Assembly: GCA_030427935.1 (NCBI GenBank)
Contig: JAUICI010000008.1
Span: forward strand, 1 to 57,122
Source: Bacteroidia bacterium
GTDB taxonomy: Bacteria; Bacteroidota; Bacteroidia; Flavobacteriales_D; Crocinitomicaceae
Direction of reading: 5' to 3'
Length of the DNA stretch: 57,122 nt
The notes under the pieces: model-generated
Told to the model about the DNA's origin: nothing
What the model saw: the letters and a program-made list of their open reading frames with translations, nothing else
Databases searched by the model: none
Program-made: the position numbers and the translations under genes
Shown here: positions 1 through 10,100 of the stretch, in pieces
Layout: each line of letters opens with the position of its first letter
How positions within the stretch are numbered: the stretch's first letter is position 1

Positions 1-1
1 C

Positions 2-58
2 GATTATGGAATAATATTGGCATTTGTACGTTTATTAATAGGGTTTTCCTTAAATTAG
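2..58 (+). CDS. possible C-terminal end of an upstream membrane protein (partial)
   Basis: A short open frame enters from the left edge and stops at TAG 56-58. Its 18 residues are hydrophobic (DYGIILAFVRLLIGFSLN), as expected for the last membrane segment of a protein encoded upstream on the same strand. It would end 22 bp before the DUF4175 gene and could be the previous gene of the same operon. The fragment is too short for family assignment and may be a chance frame. Confidence 0.25.
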   Translation, partial: DYGIILAFVRLLIGFSLN

Positions 59-80
59 TTAGCTAGGCTGATTTTTAAAG

Positions 81-3000
81 ATGCATAAAGATAAATTTGA
101 CATAGTTTTAGAACAGATAGAAGCGTTCAAGAATAAGTTCTACCTGAACCAAATGTTCAAAGGTGGAATTTACTTCATTGCCCTTTCTTTGTCCTTTTTT
201 CTAGTGGCTTCACTTTCGGAATATTTGTTTGAATTTTCGAATTTCTGGAGAGGCGCTATTCTTCTTGTATTTGCTTTAGCGAATGTGGTTTTATTAACAA
301 GGAATATAGGTATTCCCCTATACAAGATGCTGGGTGGAAAAGGTAGAATGACCACAGAAGCGGCTGCTAAAGAAATTGGTGAATTGATTCCAGAAGTATC
401 CGATAAACTATTGAATACTATTCAGTTAAAGGAAAAGAACGTTCATAATTATGATTTGATTCTAGCTTCCTTAGAACAAAGAACAAAAAGTCTCTTAATT
501 CATAAGTTTAGCTCTTCCATTAAGATTCGATCCAATCGGGATAAATTGAAATATTTGGCTATTCCAATTGCTGCAGTCCTTGTAATATCAGTCTGGGATT
601 CAAACATCTTATTGAAGAGTGCAGAGCGTCTTTTAAATTATGAGAAAGAATATATCAAGGAAGCCCCTTTTAGTTTTGGATTAAAGAACAATTCCTTGGT
701 GGTTCTTCAAGGAGAAGATCTTAGGATAGACATGGAATTGAAAGGAAGGGAGATTCCAGGTGTTGTTAAAGTTTTATCGAATGGAGCCCGATTTTCCATG
801 ATTCGTGATGGTAAGAATCAGTTTAGTCATGAATTCAAAAACGTAAAAGAATCCTTTGTTTTTAGATTTGAAGGTAACGGTTATAAATCACGGGAATATG
901 AAGTTATTGTAATTCCGCGTCCTCGCATAAATGAATTAAAAGTTGAGCTGGAATTTCCGAAGTATTTGAACAAGGAAAATGAATTGGTTATAAATAATGG
1001 AGACTTAATAGTACCAGAAGGAACGGTTTTAAAGTACAAACTCAAATTAGAGAATATTAATGAGTATGTATTTGAATTTGCCGATAGCAGTATTCGAAAT
1101 TCTCAAGCTTTAGGCCTGCATACACTGGTTTACAAACCAAAGCATTCTCAAGACTATAAGATTGCCTATAAGAATGACCAAATAGATAGTTTTAAGGTGA
1201 AGGACTTTCATATTGATTTGGTGAAGGATCAGTTTCCACAGATTGGTATCCGGGAAAGTATGGATTCCAATAGTGTTTTTGTTCGATATTTTTCCGGTTC
1301 GGCAGAGGATGATTATGGATTAAGAACAGTAAAGTTTTATTTAAGGTCCATCCGAGAAGGTAAGATGGTTTTCGATACCTCGATGGTGGTCCAGTCAGGC
1401 ATTAAGTTTAACAAAACACGTTTTTTCCACAATATTGATTTCTCTCAGTTTGACTTAAAGTTGGATGACGATATCGAATATTATTTCGTGGTTTGGGACA
1501 ATGATGGTGTAAATGGCTCGAAGAGTACAAAGAGTAAAATTTTCAAATATGCTGTTCCGAGTTCAGCTGAATTTAGAGAAGAGGTTGAGAAGAACAGAGA
1601 GAAGGTTGAGAATGATCTTGAGGACGCCATGAAGAAGATGAAAGACTATCAGAAGAAAGTCGAAAAACTGAAGAATAATTTTTTAAACCGAGAAGAGAAC
1701 TGGAAGAATAAAAAGCTTCTTGAGGATGTTATTAATCAAAGAGAAGAATTGAATCAAGATTTAGAAGACATCTTGAATAATTTCAATAAGAACGAATCTT
1801 TCAATGAACAATTCGAAAATTATAATGAAGAGCTTCAGCAGAAAAAAGAAAAGATAGAAGAGCTTCTTGAAAACTTGATGGATGAAGAGTTAAAGAAAAT
1901 GCTTGAAGAGATGCAAGAATTATTGAATCAAGAGCAAGAAAACCTTAGTGAGGAAGATCTTGACAAGTTGGACATGGATTTGAATGAGATGAAAGACGAA
2001 ATGGATAATACACTTGAAATGTTGAAACGATTGGACATTGAAAAGGGTATTGAAGACAAGTCCAAACAGTTGGAAGAACTAGCCAAAAAGCAGCAAAAGA
2101 ATGCCGAAAAAACTAAGAATAAGGAAGGCGATAATGAAGACTTGAAAAAAGAACAGGAAGAGATTCAGAAAGAATACAACGAGATAAAAAAAGATCTTGA
2201 AGAATTAAAGAAAAAGAACGAAGAGCTAAAAGCACCGATGAACATGGATCCGGAAATGAAACAAGATGCAAATCCGGACATGAATAAGAGTAAAGAGGAG
2301 CTTGATAAAAAGAAAAATAATAAGTCTTCAGATGCGCAAAAATCTGCCGCGGAAAAGATGCAGGAAGATGCTCAAGCACTACAAGAGATGTTACAATCTG
2401 CCTCAAAACAACAGGAGGGTTTAGATATGGATGCGCTTAGAGATCTGTTAGAGAACGTGATACGTTTATCTTTTGAGCAAGAAGCCTTACTTGAAGAAAT
2501 AAAGACAACAGAAGTTACGGATCCTAAATACTTGGAACTGGTTCGTAAACAAAGAAAAATCATTGATGACAATAAAGTGGTTAAGGATAGCCTGAATGCC
2601 TTAATGAAACGTGTTCCTATGATATCCTCGACGATTGGTAAGGAGGTTCGAAGTATCGATCAAAATCTGTCTAAATCATTGGATCAATTAGAAGAAAGAA
2701 AAACGTCTATTGCATTGAGCTCTGAACAATATGTGATGACGAGTTATAATAATATTGCTTTGTTACTGAGTGAAGCTCTAGAGCAAATGCAAAGTCAAAT
2801 GAAGAGCAAACAATCAGGAAATGGTAGTTGTAATAATCCTGGCGGACAAGGTCAGAAGCCGAGCTCTGGAGGTATGTCGCTCCAACAAATGAAGGATGCT
2901 GTTAAGAAGCAACTCGAGGAGATGAAGAAAGGGAATAATCCTGGAGGTAAACAAGACGGCGATAAACCGGGAAAAGGTATGGGTATGTCTCCAGGAAATG

Positions 3001-3434
3001 GCGGTTTAAGTTCGAAGCAGATTGCAAAGATGGCTGCGGAGCAAAGCGCTATCCGTAAGAGCTTGGAAAAATTAAGACAGAAGCAAAATGAGGATGGTTC
3101 CGGGAACGGGAATAAATTAAATGATTTAATTAATGAGCTTGAGCAGATGGAAGAAGATCTTGTGAATAAACGTTTTGATAAAGATTTAGTTAAGCGTCAG
3201 CAAGATATTTTAACAAGACTTTTAGAGCACGAAAAAGCGGAACGAGAACGGGATTTTGATGATAAAAGAAAATCAAATTCTGGAAAAAATAAGAATAATA
3301 GTAACCTTAAAGGATTTTTGGAGTATAAGAGACTTCAGGAGGAACAAATTGAGTTAATCAAGACCATGAATCCTGATTTGAGATTTTATTATAAATCCAA
3401 AGCGAATGAGTATTTCAACACAATTGAGAATTAA
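81..3434 (+). CDS. DUF4175 family membrane-anchored coiled-coil protein
   Basis: A 1117-residue protein with three predicted membrane segments near the N-terminus (about residues 28-48, 57-75 and 157-172). An all-beta-looking region follows to about residue 490, then a very long Glu/Lys/Gln-rich coiled coil to the end. The coiled coil is interrupted near residues 910-990 by Gly/Asn/Pro-rich low-complexity linkers. This matches the Bacteroidota family DUF4175, whose molecular role is unknown. The topology suggests an extracytoplasmic or membrane-associated scaffold. It is the first complete gene of the operon with the RsbW-like ATPase, ybeY and mnmG, and its stop lies 3 bp before the next ATG. 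The family call rests on layout and neighbours, and no catalytic motif is visible. Confidence 0.85.
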   Translation: MHKDKFDIVLEQIEAFKNKFYLNQMFKGGIYFIALSLSFFLVASLSEYLFEFSNFWRGAILLVFALANVVLLTRNIGIPLYKMLGGKGRMTTEAAAKEIGELIPEVSDKLLNTIQLKEKNVHNYDLILASLEQRTKSLLIHKFSSSIKIRSNRDKLKYLAIPIAAVLVISVWDSNILLKSAERLLNYEKEYIKEAPFSFGLKNNSLVVLQGEDLRIDMELKGREIPGVVKVLSNGARFSMIRDGKNQFSHEFKNVKESFVFRFEGNGYKSREYEVIVIPRPRINELKVELEFPKYLNKENELVINNGDLIVPEGTVLKYKLKLENINEYVFEFADSSIRNSQALGLHTLVYKPKHSQDYKIAYKNDQIDSFKVKDFHIDLVKDQFPQIGIRESMDSNSVFVRYFSGSAEDDYGLRTVKFYLRSIREGKMVFDTSMVVQSGIKFNKTRFFHNIDFSQFDLKLDDDIEYYFVVWDNDGVNGSKSTKSKIFKYAVPSSAEFREEVEKNREKVENDLEDAMKKMKDYQKKVEKLKNNFLNREENWKNKKLLEDVINQREELNQDLEDILNNFNKNESFNEQFENYNEELQQKKEKIEELLENLMDEELKKMLEEMQELLNQEQENLSEEDLDKLDMDLNEMKDEMDNTLEMLKRLDIEKGIEDKSKQLEELAKKQQKNAEKTKNKEGDNEDLKKEQEEIQKEYNEIKKDLEELKKKNEELKAPMNMDPEMKQDANPDMNKSKEELDKKKNNKSSDAQKSAAEKMQEDAQALQEMLQSASKQQEGLDMDALRDLLENVIRLSFEQEALLEEIKTTEVTDPKYLELVRKQRKIIDDNKVVKDSLNALMKRVPMISSTIGKEVRSIDQNLSKSLDQLEERKTSIALSSEQYVMTSYNNIALLLSEALEQMQSQMKSKQSGNGSCNNPGGQGQKPSSGGMSLQQMKDAVKKQLEEMKKGNNPGGKQDGDKPGKGMGMSPGNGGLSSKQIAKMAAEQSAIRKSLEKLRQKQNEDGSGNGNKLNDLINELEQMEEDLVNKRFDKDLVKRQQDILTRLLEHEKAERERDFDDKRKSNSGKNKNNSNLKGFLEYKRLQEEQIELIKTMNPDLRFYYKSKANEYFNTIEN

Positions 3435-3437
3435 CTG

Positions 3438-3833
3438 ATGGAAGAAAAAGTTACTATTTCTAGTTCAACATCGGAACTAGCAAAAGTGGAATCCCTGATC
3501 GACAAAGTGTGTGAGTCGAATAATTTTTCTGAAGACAATTATGGCAATGTTTTAATTGCGGTAACTGAAGCTGTAAACAATGCCATAGAACATGGAAACT
3601 TAAACGATGAGGGAAAACAAGTGGAAATTAATTGTGTTATGGAAAACGGTAAATTAAAGTTTACTGTAAAAGATCAAGGACAAGGATTTGATTTTAATAA
3701 TTTACCAGACCCTACTGATCCAGAAAACATCGAGAAGCCGAACGGAAGAGGCATATTTTTAATGCGCAATCTTGCGGATCGGGTAGAGTTCGAGGACAAC
3801 GGTAGTCGAGTCGACATTGAATTTTCGATCTAA
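3438..3833 (+). CDS. ATP-binding protein, RsbW-like anti-sigma kinase family (HATPase_c)
   Basis: A 131-residue single-domain GHKL ATPase. The N-box is visible as TEAVNNAIEHGN (residues 43-54), the G1 box as DQGQGF (79-84) and the G2 box as NGRGIFLMRNLAD (102-114). This is the layout of RsbW/SpoIIAB serine kinases, which phosphorylate an anti-sigma antagonist or bind a partner; no partner gene is in the window. The gene lies 3 bp after the DUF4175 gene and 5 bp before ybeY, so it is almost certainly in the same transcript. Kinase activity is inferred from the family. The fold assignment is secure and the physiological target is unknown. Confidence 0.9.
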   Translation: MEEKVTISSSTSELAKVESLIDKVCESNNFSEDNYGNVLIAVTEAVNNAIEHGNLNDEGKQVEINCVMENGKLKFTVKDQGQGFDFNNLPDPTDPENIEKPNGRGIFLMRNLADRVEFEDNGSRVDIEFSI

Positions 3834-3838
3834 AATAA

Positions 3839-4255
3839 ATGGTTGAATTAATCAATAGAGAAATATGTCCCATCCCATTCTCAGAGGACTATTTTATTGA
3901 ACGCATTTCTTTTTTAATTAATGAGGAGGGTTTCCAGGAAGGGGACCTGATTTTCGTTTTTATGTCGGACGACGAATTATTGGAATACAATAAGGAGTTG
4001 TTAGATCATGATTTTTATACGGATGTGATAACAATAGATCAAAAGGTTGGTGATATTGTAAGTGGTGAGATTATGTTATCGATTGACCGCATAAAAGAAA
4101 ATGCGCAAGAAAATAATGTAGACTTTGAAAACGAATTGTATCGTGTTCTCTTTCATGGAGTTCTTCATTTGATTGGTTATAATGACAAATCTGATGAAGA
4201 AATTATGGTAATGAGAGAGCGCGAAAATTTTTATTTATCCTTACTTAGTTTCTAA
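3839..4255 (+). CDS. ybeY: endoribonuclease YbeY, rRNA maturation factor
   Basis: A 138-residue cytoplasmic metalloendoribonuclease of the UPF0054/YbeY family, which acts in 16S rRNA 3'-end maturation and late 30S quality control. The metal-binding signature is HGVLHLIGYNDKS from His106, with His110 the second ligand. The third His of the canonical HGxLHLxGxDH motif is replaced by the ND(K) sequence that I recall as usual in Bacteroidota YbeY, so I do not regard this copy as defective. The length is normal. It sits between the RsbW-like gene and mnmG, a common order in this phylum. A parS-type palindrome begins 6 bp after its stop codon. Confidence 0.95.
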   Translation: MVELINREICPIPFSEDYFIERISFLINEEGFQEGDLIFVFMSDDELLEYNKELLDHDFYTDVITIDQKVGDIVSGEIMLSIDRIKENAQENNVDFENELYRVLFHGVLHLIGYNDKSDEEIMVMRERENFYLSLLSF

Positions 4256-4260
4256 TTTTG

Positions 4261-4276
4261 TGTTTCACGTGAAACA
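4261..4276. other. parS-type ParB binding site 1
   Basis: A perfect 16-bp palindrome TGTTTCACGTGAAACA lies between the ybeY stop and the mnmG ATG (5 bp before it). It is identical to the canonical bacterial parS centromere sequence bound by ParB/Spo0J. A second copy with one difference lies at 6150-6165. Such sites cluster near oriC, so the window probably lies in the origin-proximal part of the chromosome. Its position in the mnmG leader means ParB binding could also affect mnmG expression. Confidence 0.85.
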
Positions 4277-4281
4277 TTTTT

Positions 4282-6147
4282 ATGAACGATAAATACGATA
4301 TTATTGTCGTGGGCGCAGGACATGCTGGCTGCGAAGCAGCCAGTTCGGCCGGAAAAATGGGTATGAATGTTTTGTTGGTTACAATGAACATGAATACGAT
4401 TGCCCAGATGTCATGTAATCCTGCAACGGGAGGTGTAGCGAAAGGACAAATAGTTAGAGAGATCGACGCGTTAGGCGGTTTATCCGGAATCGTGTCTGAT
4501 CGCAGTTCGATCCAGTTTAGGATGTTGAACCGATCCAAAGGTCCAGCTATGTGGTCGCCACGTGCCCAGAATGATCGGTTTCTTTTTTCAAAATATTGGC
4601 GTGAAGAATTAGAAGCAAACCCTAACGTTCATTTTTGGCAGGATAGTGTTACAGGATTGTTGATTGATGGAGACAGTGTAATTGGAGTTTCTACAAAGCT
4701 GGGTGCTTCCATTTATGGAAAGAAAGTGGTCATTACTGCTGGCACTTTCATGAACGGTTTGATTCATGTTGGGTTGAATAATTTCGAAGGAGGTCGTGTT
4801 GGAGATGAAGCTAGTCTAGGTTTGTCAGATTCATTAACTGATTTTGGTTTTGAAATGGGTCGCATGAAAACAGGAACACCTCCTCGAGTTGATGGTAGAA
4901 GTTTGGATTATTCTAAAATGGAAGAACAACCTGGTGACGAAGCCCCTTCTAAGTTTTCGTTTGACAGCAAGATAAAACCTGTTTCCAACCAAAGAAGTTG
5001 TTGGATTACTTATACCAACCTGGAGACACATTCTATTTTAGAAGAAGGTTTTGATGAGAGCCCAATGTTTACTGGGAGAATTAAATCCTTAGGACCTAGA
5101 TATTGTCCATCTATCGAAGATAAGATCAATCGTTTTAAAGAGAGGGATCGTCATCAAATATTTGTGGAACCAGAAGGATGGGATACTTGTGAGATTTATG
5201 TGAATGGATTTAGTACAAGTTTACCAATGGATACTCAGTTTAAGGCGATCAAGACAATTCCAGGTTTTGAAAACGTGAAATTCTTCAGGCCTGGTTATGC
5301 TATAGAATATGACTTTTTTAACCCACAAGGCTTGGATCATACTTTGTGTTCAAAGAATCTAAGGAACCTGTATTTAGCAGGACAGGTGAATGGAACAACT
5401 GGTTATGAAGAAGCAGCTGCTCAAGGTCTCGTTGCTGGTATTAATGCATCGCTATCGGTTAAGGAAAAGGAACCTTTTATCTTAAGAAGAGATGAGTCTT
5501 ATATTGGGGTGCTTATTGATGACCTCGTGTTAAAAGGTACTGACGAACCTTACCGCATGTTCACATCAAGAGCAGAGTTTAGAATTTTATTGAGACAGGA
5601 TAATGCAGACGCACGTCTATCTCAGTATGGGTTTGAATTAGGTTTACTATCAAAAAGAAGGTATGAAGATTTTACTATTAAATATGATAAGATAAGCCAA
5701 GCCACTGATGATATTAAATCCTTAAGTGCAGACCCTAAGATTTTGAACACTTATCTAAAGGATAAAAATAGTTCTGAGTTAAAACAGAAAATGAAATATG
5801 ATAAGGTTATAAGTAGACCAAATGTTCATATTCAAGAGATGGCTCTAGAAGATGATAAATTGAATAGTACAATAATAGGTTTAACCTCAGAAGAGCTAGA
5901 ATCTTTAGAGATCTTAATTAAGTACGAGGGGTATATCAAAAGAGAAAAGGAAGTTGCTGAGAAAATGTTGAGATTGGAATCAGTTAAAATTCCTGCATCC
6001 TTAGAGTTTGAAAAATTAAGCAGTCTTTCTTCAGAGGCTGTAGAGAAATTAAATAATATTAAACCTCAAACAATCGGAGAAGCTAGTAGAATTAGCGGGG
6101 TGTCGCCTGCTGATGTATCAGTTCTTTTGGTTGCTTGTGGGAGATAA
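4282..6147 (+). CDS. mnmG: tRNA uridine-5-carboxymethylaminomethyl modification enzyme MnmG (GidA)
   Basis: A 621-residue, full-length FAD-dependent enzyme. With MnmE it installs (carboxymethyl)aminomethyl at U34 of several tRNAs. The N-terminal dinucleotide-binding motif GAGHAGCEAA is clear from about residue 11. Other family blocks are MSCNPATGGVAKG, GTFMNGLIHVG, GTPPRVDGRSLDYS, ATP/FAD-contacting NGTTGYEEAAAQGL, and the C-terminal tRNA-binding helical domain ending ISGVSPADVSVLLVACGR. MnmE is not in the window. The start codon 5 bp after a parS palindrome fits homologues. The gene is often linked to oriC and partition functions, which agrees with the two parS sites around it. Confidence 0.98.
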   Translation: MNDKYDIIVVGAGHAGCEAASSAGKMGMNVLLVTMNMNTIAQMSCNPATGGVAKGQIVREIDALGGLSGIVSDRSSIQFRMLNRSKGPAMWSPRAQNDRFLFSKYWREELEANPNVHFWQDSVTGLLIDGDSVIGVSTKLGASIYGKKVVITAGTFMNGLIHVGLNNFEGGRVGDEASLGLSDSLTDFGFEMGRMKTGTPPRVDGRSLDYSKMEEQPGDEAPSKFSFDSKIKPVSNQRSCWITYTNLETHSILEEGFDESPMFTGRIKSLGPRYCPSIEDKINRFKERDRHQIFVEPEGWDTCEIYVNGFSTSLPMDTQFKAIKTIPGFENVKFFRPGYAIEYDFFNPQGLDHTLCSKNLRNLYLAGQVNGTTGYEEAAAQGLVAGINASLSVKEKEPFILRRDESYIGVLIDDLVLKGTDEPYRMFTSRAEFRILLRQDNADARLSQYGFELGLLSKRRYEDFTIKYDKISQATDDIKSLSADPKILNTYLKDKNSSELKQKMKYDKVISRPNVHIQEMALEDDKLNSTIIGLTSEELESLEILIKYEGYIKREKEVAEKMLRLESVKIPASLEFEKLSSLSSEAVEKLNNIKPQTIGEASRISGVSPADVSVLLVACGR

Positions 6148-6148
6148 A

Positions 6149-7042
6149 ATGTTTCACGTGGAACAATTAGAAAAGAAAAAATGTCCAATTTGTTCATCTG
6201 AGAAAATGAGCTTGGTATTCCCAGTTAAGGATTATATGATCACAAAGGAAGAATTTAATGTGGTGTCGTGTGATCAATGTGGTTTCAAATTCACAAATCC
6301 TATTCCGGTGGAATCGGAGATTGGGAAATACTATGAGTCGGATGTATATGTTTCACATTCCAACACAAAAAAAGGGCTGAAGAATTTTATCTATCATTTG
6401 GTTCGAAACTTCACACTTCAAAGAAAGATAGATTTGGTGTCTCGTTACGCAAATGGTAAGAAATTGCTCGACATTGGTTCTGGAGCAGGATACTTTTTGA
6501 ATAAGGCAAAGGAGACTGGGTTTCAAACTCTGGGATTGGAACCAAGTGAAGAAGTTCGTGAAGGATCAATGAAAGAGTTTGGATTGGATGTGAAAGATAT
6601 TTCTGAGCTTCATCATTTGAAGAATAAAAGTATTGATGCGATAACGATGTGGCATGTGTTGGAACACGTGTATGAGTTGAATCGTGATGCCAAACAAATG
6701 CTTGATGTTCTGAAAGATGACGGTGTTTTAATTGTTGCGGTTCCAAATCCAGATTCCTGGGATGCTAAATTTTATGGTGACCATTGGGGAGGTTGGGATG
6801 TTCCACGACATTTATATCATTTCAGAGAAATTGATATTCGAAATCTATTTTCAAAGTTTGACGCAGAAGTTGTAGAAGTTAAGCCGATGCAATTTGATCC
6901 AGTGTATGTGTCCATGTTAAGTGAACAATATAAAGGTCGATCCGTACTGCATGCAATATGGTTTGGTATGTTGAGTTACTTCAATAAAAACACCCATGGT
7001 TGCACCTCTCAAATCTATGTAATTAAGAAAAAATCTAAATAG
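6149..7042 (+). CDS. class I SAM-dependent methyltransferase with N-terminal zinc ribbon
   Basis: A 297-residue methyltransferase. I start it at ATG 6149, which overlaps the mnmG stop region by a base or two and gives the N-terminus MFHVEQ, instead of an in-frame start 36 bp upstream inside mnmG. Cys12, Cys15, Cys41 and Cys44 form a zinc-ribbon-like module. The SAM-binding motif I is LLDIGSGAGYF (about 106-116), followed by the acidic GLEPS strand and the MWHVLEHV post-motif typical of Methyltransf_23/UbiG-like enzymes. The substrate is unknown; homologues are often found beside cell-surface or glycan genes. The first codons are written in the parS site itself, so ParB could cover the translation start region of the DNA. 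Confidence 0.9.
   Translation: MFHVEQLEKKKCPICSSEKMSLVFPVKDYMITKEEFNVVSCDQCGFKFTNPIPVESEIGKYYESDVYVSHSNTKKGLKNFIYHLVRNFTLQRKIDLVSRYANGKKLLDIGSGAGYFLNKAKETGFQTLGLEPSEEVREGSMKEFGLDVKDISELHHLKNKSIDAITMWHVLEHVYELNRDAKQMLDVLKDDGVLIVAVPNPDSWDAKFYGDHWGGWDVPRHLYHFREIDIRNLFSKFDAEVVEVKPMQFDPVYVSMLSEQYKGRSVLHAIWFGMLSYFNKNTHGCTSQIYVIKKKSK
6150..6165. other. parS-type ParB binding site 2
   Basis: TGTTTCACGTGGAACA is a one-base variant of the canonical 16-bp parS palindrome and fits the looser consensus TGTTNCACGTGRAACA. It starts at the second base of the methyltransferase ATG, so the site encodes residues 1-6 (MFHVEQ). With site 1 it brackets mnmG at a distance of 1.9 kb. Confidence 0.8.
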
Positions 7043-7044
7043 AG

Positions 7045-7062
7045 CCCTTTTGAGGGGTTTTT
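7045..7062 (+). terminator. weak rho-independent terminator after the mnmG operon
   Basis: Immediately after the methyltransferase stop, a short CCCT/AGGG stem with a 4-nt loop (7045-7056) is followed by a T-rich run (7058-7063). The stem is only 4 bp, so efficiency is uncertain, but the placement suits the end of the + strand operon before the convergent gene at 7146. Confidence 0.45.
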
Positions 7063-7145
7063 TCTTGGTTTGACATGTTGGGTGTTTAATAAAACTAGAA
7101 GTTTCGTTAAAACACTATTTCTGAAGGTCGTTTTTTGACTGTTTT

Positions 7146-10100
7146 TTAAAATTGTTCCACGTCGACTTGTCGCATTCCGCAGAAAAACTTTAATATCGTT
7201 TCACCTCCATCAGGAACACTTACATGAATTAAATACATGCCTGGTGCAATTGGGACTCCAATATGATTTGCTAGGTTCCAATCAATAAAAGTTAGGGGAC
7301 TGTCTTTTTTGAATTTTCTCACGAATTTTCCACGAATGTTTACAATGGTAATATCACATCTTTGTGGGAGGTTCGTGATTTTGGCCACATAATCTAATGG
7401 ACCAGTCTCATAAGAAGAATAACCTAAGTACGGATTTGGTACAATATTGATGTTGGACATATTATCAGCTAGGGACATTTGATCCTCGTTTATTACATCA
7501 AGGCCTCTCGTGGTGAACTCATATGTTGGCCATCCATTTCTTTCATTTGTCGCGATATAATTTTCGTAGGGCTTCTCTGTGCGAATTCGAATGATTACGT
7601 CTGTTTCCAATAACTGTCTACCTGGTGCGAGCATTGGATAGGAAACGTATATACATTCTTTCCAAACATTTCTATAAGAAAGAATGTTGCCATTATTCAG
7701 GTTGTCGTGTATGAATTGTCCCTCATCGTATACAGGCATTCCTGTAGGATCATCGCTTTTTCTGAATATATATATCGGATGTTGTCCTCCAAAGATTGGA
7801 TATCCCGAGCCATTGTAGAACATAGACGTGGGGTTCCATTTCATGTCTCTTCCATTATCTGCTCCTGTATACAAACCTGAGTTTTCACCAAAAGCAATGT
7901 TCAGTCTTTCTCCGGTATTGATGTTAATAGCATAGCCTGGAAAGTATGAATAACCAGTTGAACTATTATCCGTGTTTCCATTGATATCCAGAGAGTTAGA
8001 AGTTCTTAAAGACATGGGTTCAGCTCCTCCGATTGACTGGTTTGGATCCTTACATACTTCGATGACCGGACACCTGGACCATTTAGTTTTATCATTAGTC
8101 ATAACGATATTTATATCACTAGAATAACTAATACTCGTAAATCCAAATAAAGCATCTGCAGATGGAATAAATGAGTTTTCAGCAAAAGGCATTCCTTCAC
8201 ATTCATATCCGACTAATTTGAATGGTGCTATTGTTCCATTGAGTAGTGTCTGATATTTTTTGTCAACGTCAGCACCATTTCTATCAAAGTAACAACAAGG
8301 GTCATAATAATTTGATAAATCTGGTCCGTTTGGACAGTCGTTTGCACCGGGAAGGTTGGTTCCAGATCGAATCCAGTTATTCGGATTATTTGCGTCGGTA
8401 TCAAATACCCCAGCTAACCACATAAAGTTTGAATCTGCATAAGTAATAGTGGCACTTAATGGGTCAGTATACCAACTATTAACAGGAAGCGTATCTTTTT
8501 GATATCTAAATTGATTCACCATTACGGAAAGCCCTATTTCCGGTATGATCTGTTCGTTTCGAACTGCGATACTTTGATCGGAATAAATGGTATCGTTAGT
8601 CAGAAGGTTGATTAATCTCCAGTCAGAATTGTTTAATTCATTATTGGAATCTGGAAGTATTTCCAATCTAAAATCAGATGCTGGAACAGATAGTGGATCG
8701 ATCACTTGAATATTAATCGGCCCACTATTTTCTTTATAAGTAATTCTATCAGCTTCGTAATTGTTTACGATTTCATGGATACTAGCCGCGGTTAGATCTG
8801 TGAAGTTTGCGCCATTTCCTTTTCCATCGACCCGTGTGATTTCGGGCATTTGTCCATAATAGGAGTTAACATCTGTACCCATACCATTAGCAATTGGATT
8901 ATGGGGAATACATTCTAATGTTTGAATAGGTCCGAATGCACTTTTACGAGATAACAAATAAGGTTCTTTTTGACCATCTAATTTAGTTGGGTCTTCAGGG
9001 TCGTATTCATCATATTCATTATGAGCATAAGCGACTGCCAAGTAATAGTACTTCTTGAAGTTTACCAACTCCTTGGCGCTAGTTGCAAAGAGGTCTGTTT
9101 TAACAGAAAAACTGTGGGATAAACCTTCATCCGCTCCATCTACTTTTAAAACCGGAGAAGACACCCCAATATCCTGATTAAATTCATAATTAATCAAACG
9201 ACCAACACCGTCTTCTTTGTCGCACTGAAAAATTAACCTTGCTCTTCCTGGATCATCTAATTCACTCAAGGAAACAGAATTGTCGACCAATTGAAAAACT
9301 TGATATCCTTGAAATCTGTATTTGTTGTCTCCCGTGGAACTATCAGTTGGAATGATAAATGGATCTATTTCTTCATAGTTTTCATCATCGTTATTACTCC
9401 CAAGAGGATTGTAAATAGTAAAGACTAATTCATTTTCCAATTCCGTTACAGTCATCTCAGGAGCGTGTGGACCTTCCAATATCTTAAAACAATTCTCAAA
9501 AAGAGATTGGGCTTTGTCGTCTGCAATTTTCAAGGCCTGAACACTTTCAAAGGGATCTCCTCCTGCAGCTCTTGCATAGGCTACACCAACGGTAATATTA
9601 TTTACTGCTCCGGGTAAAAGTGTAAAAGGACCTGCAGACTGAACGAACCGTCTGTCATACGGTTGATTTCCTGCAGTTTGTTCATTCCAAGGTTGTTGTT
9701 GGACTCCATTTGTTCCCCAAGCCAAAGGATCAGAATCGTCTGGAAACATGAAGTAAGTTGGTTGATTTGGATTTGCTAAGGCATCAGAGATGTGTCCACT
9801 TCCACCATAGACCATTTGAGTACCATCTTTCCAAATACCCTGTAAATAATAATAGTATTCTTGTGCTGTAACGGGGTCAGTTTGAGCTCCGTTTCCTCCT
9901 CCAAGGTTGTTGTAGTAAACAAACCTTCTCATTCCATATCTTTCGTTATCAATGATACTATCTCCATATCCAATTCCATTCAATGCTTCTCCAGGTCCAA
10001 TTCCGTAGGCGTTATCAATTCCATCATTATCCTGGTATGGACCTTCGAAAAAGTCTACTCCAATTGCTGGTGGATTTGAACCGTACCCCAAAAATCCTTG

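Noticed and set aside
2113-2572. Minus-strand open frames inside the DUF4175 coiled-coil region
   Set aside because: Low-complexity coding sequence often gives open antisense frames; their translations look random.
7153-7162. TGTTCCACGT, one half of a parS site, at the end of the large exported protein
   Set aside because: Only one arm matches and the other arm (CGACTTGT) does not. The bases encode the protein's C-terminus (DVEQF), so coding constraint explains it.
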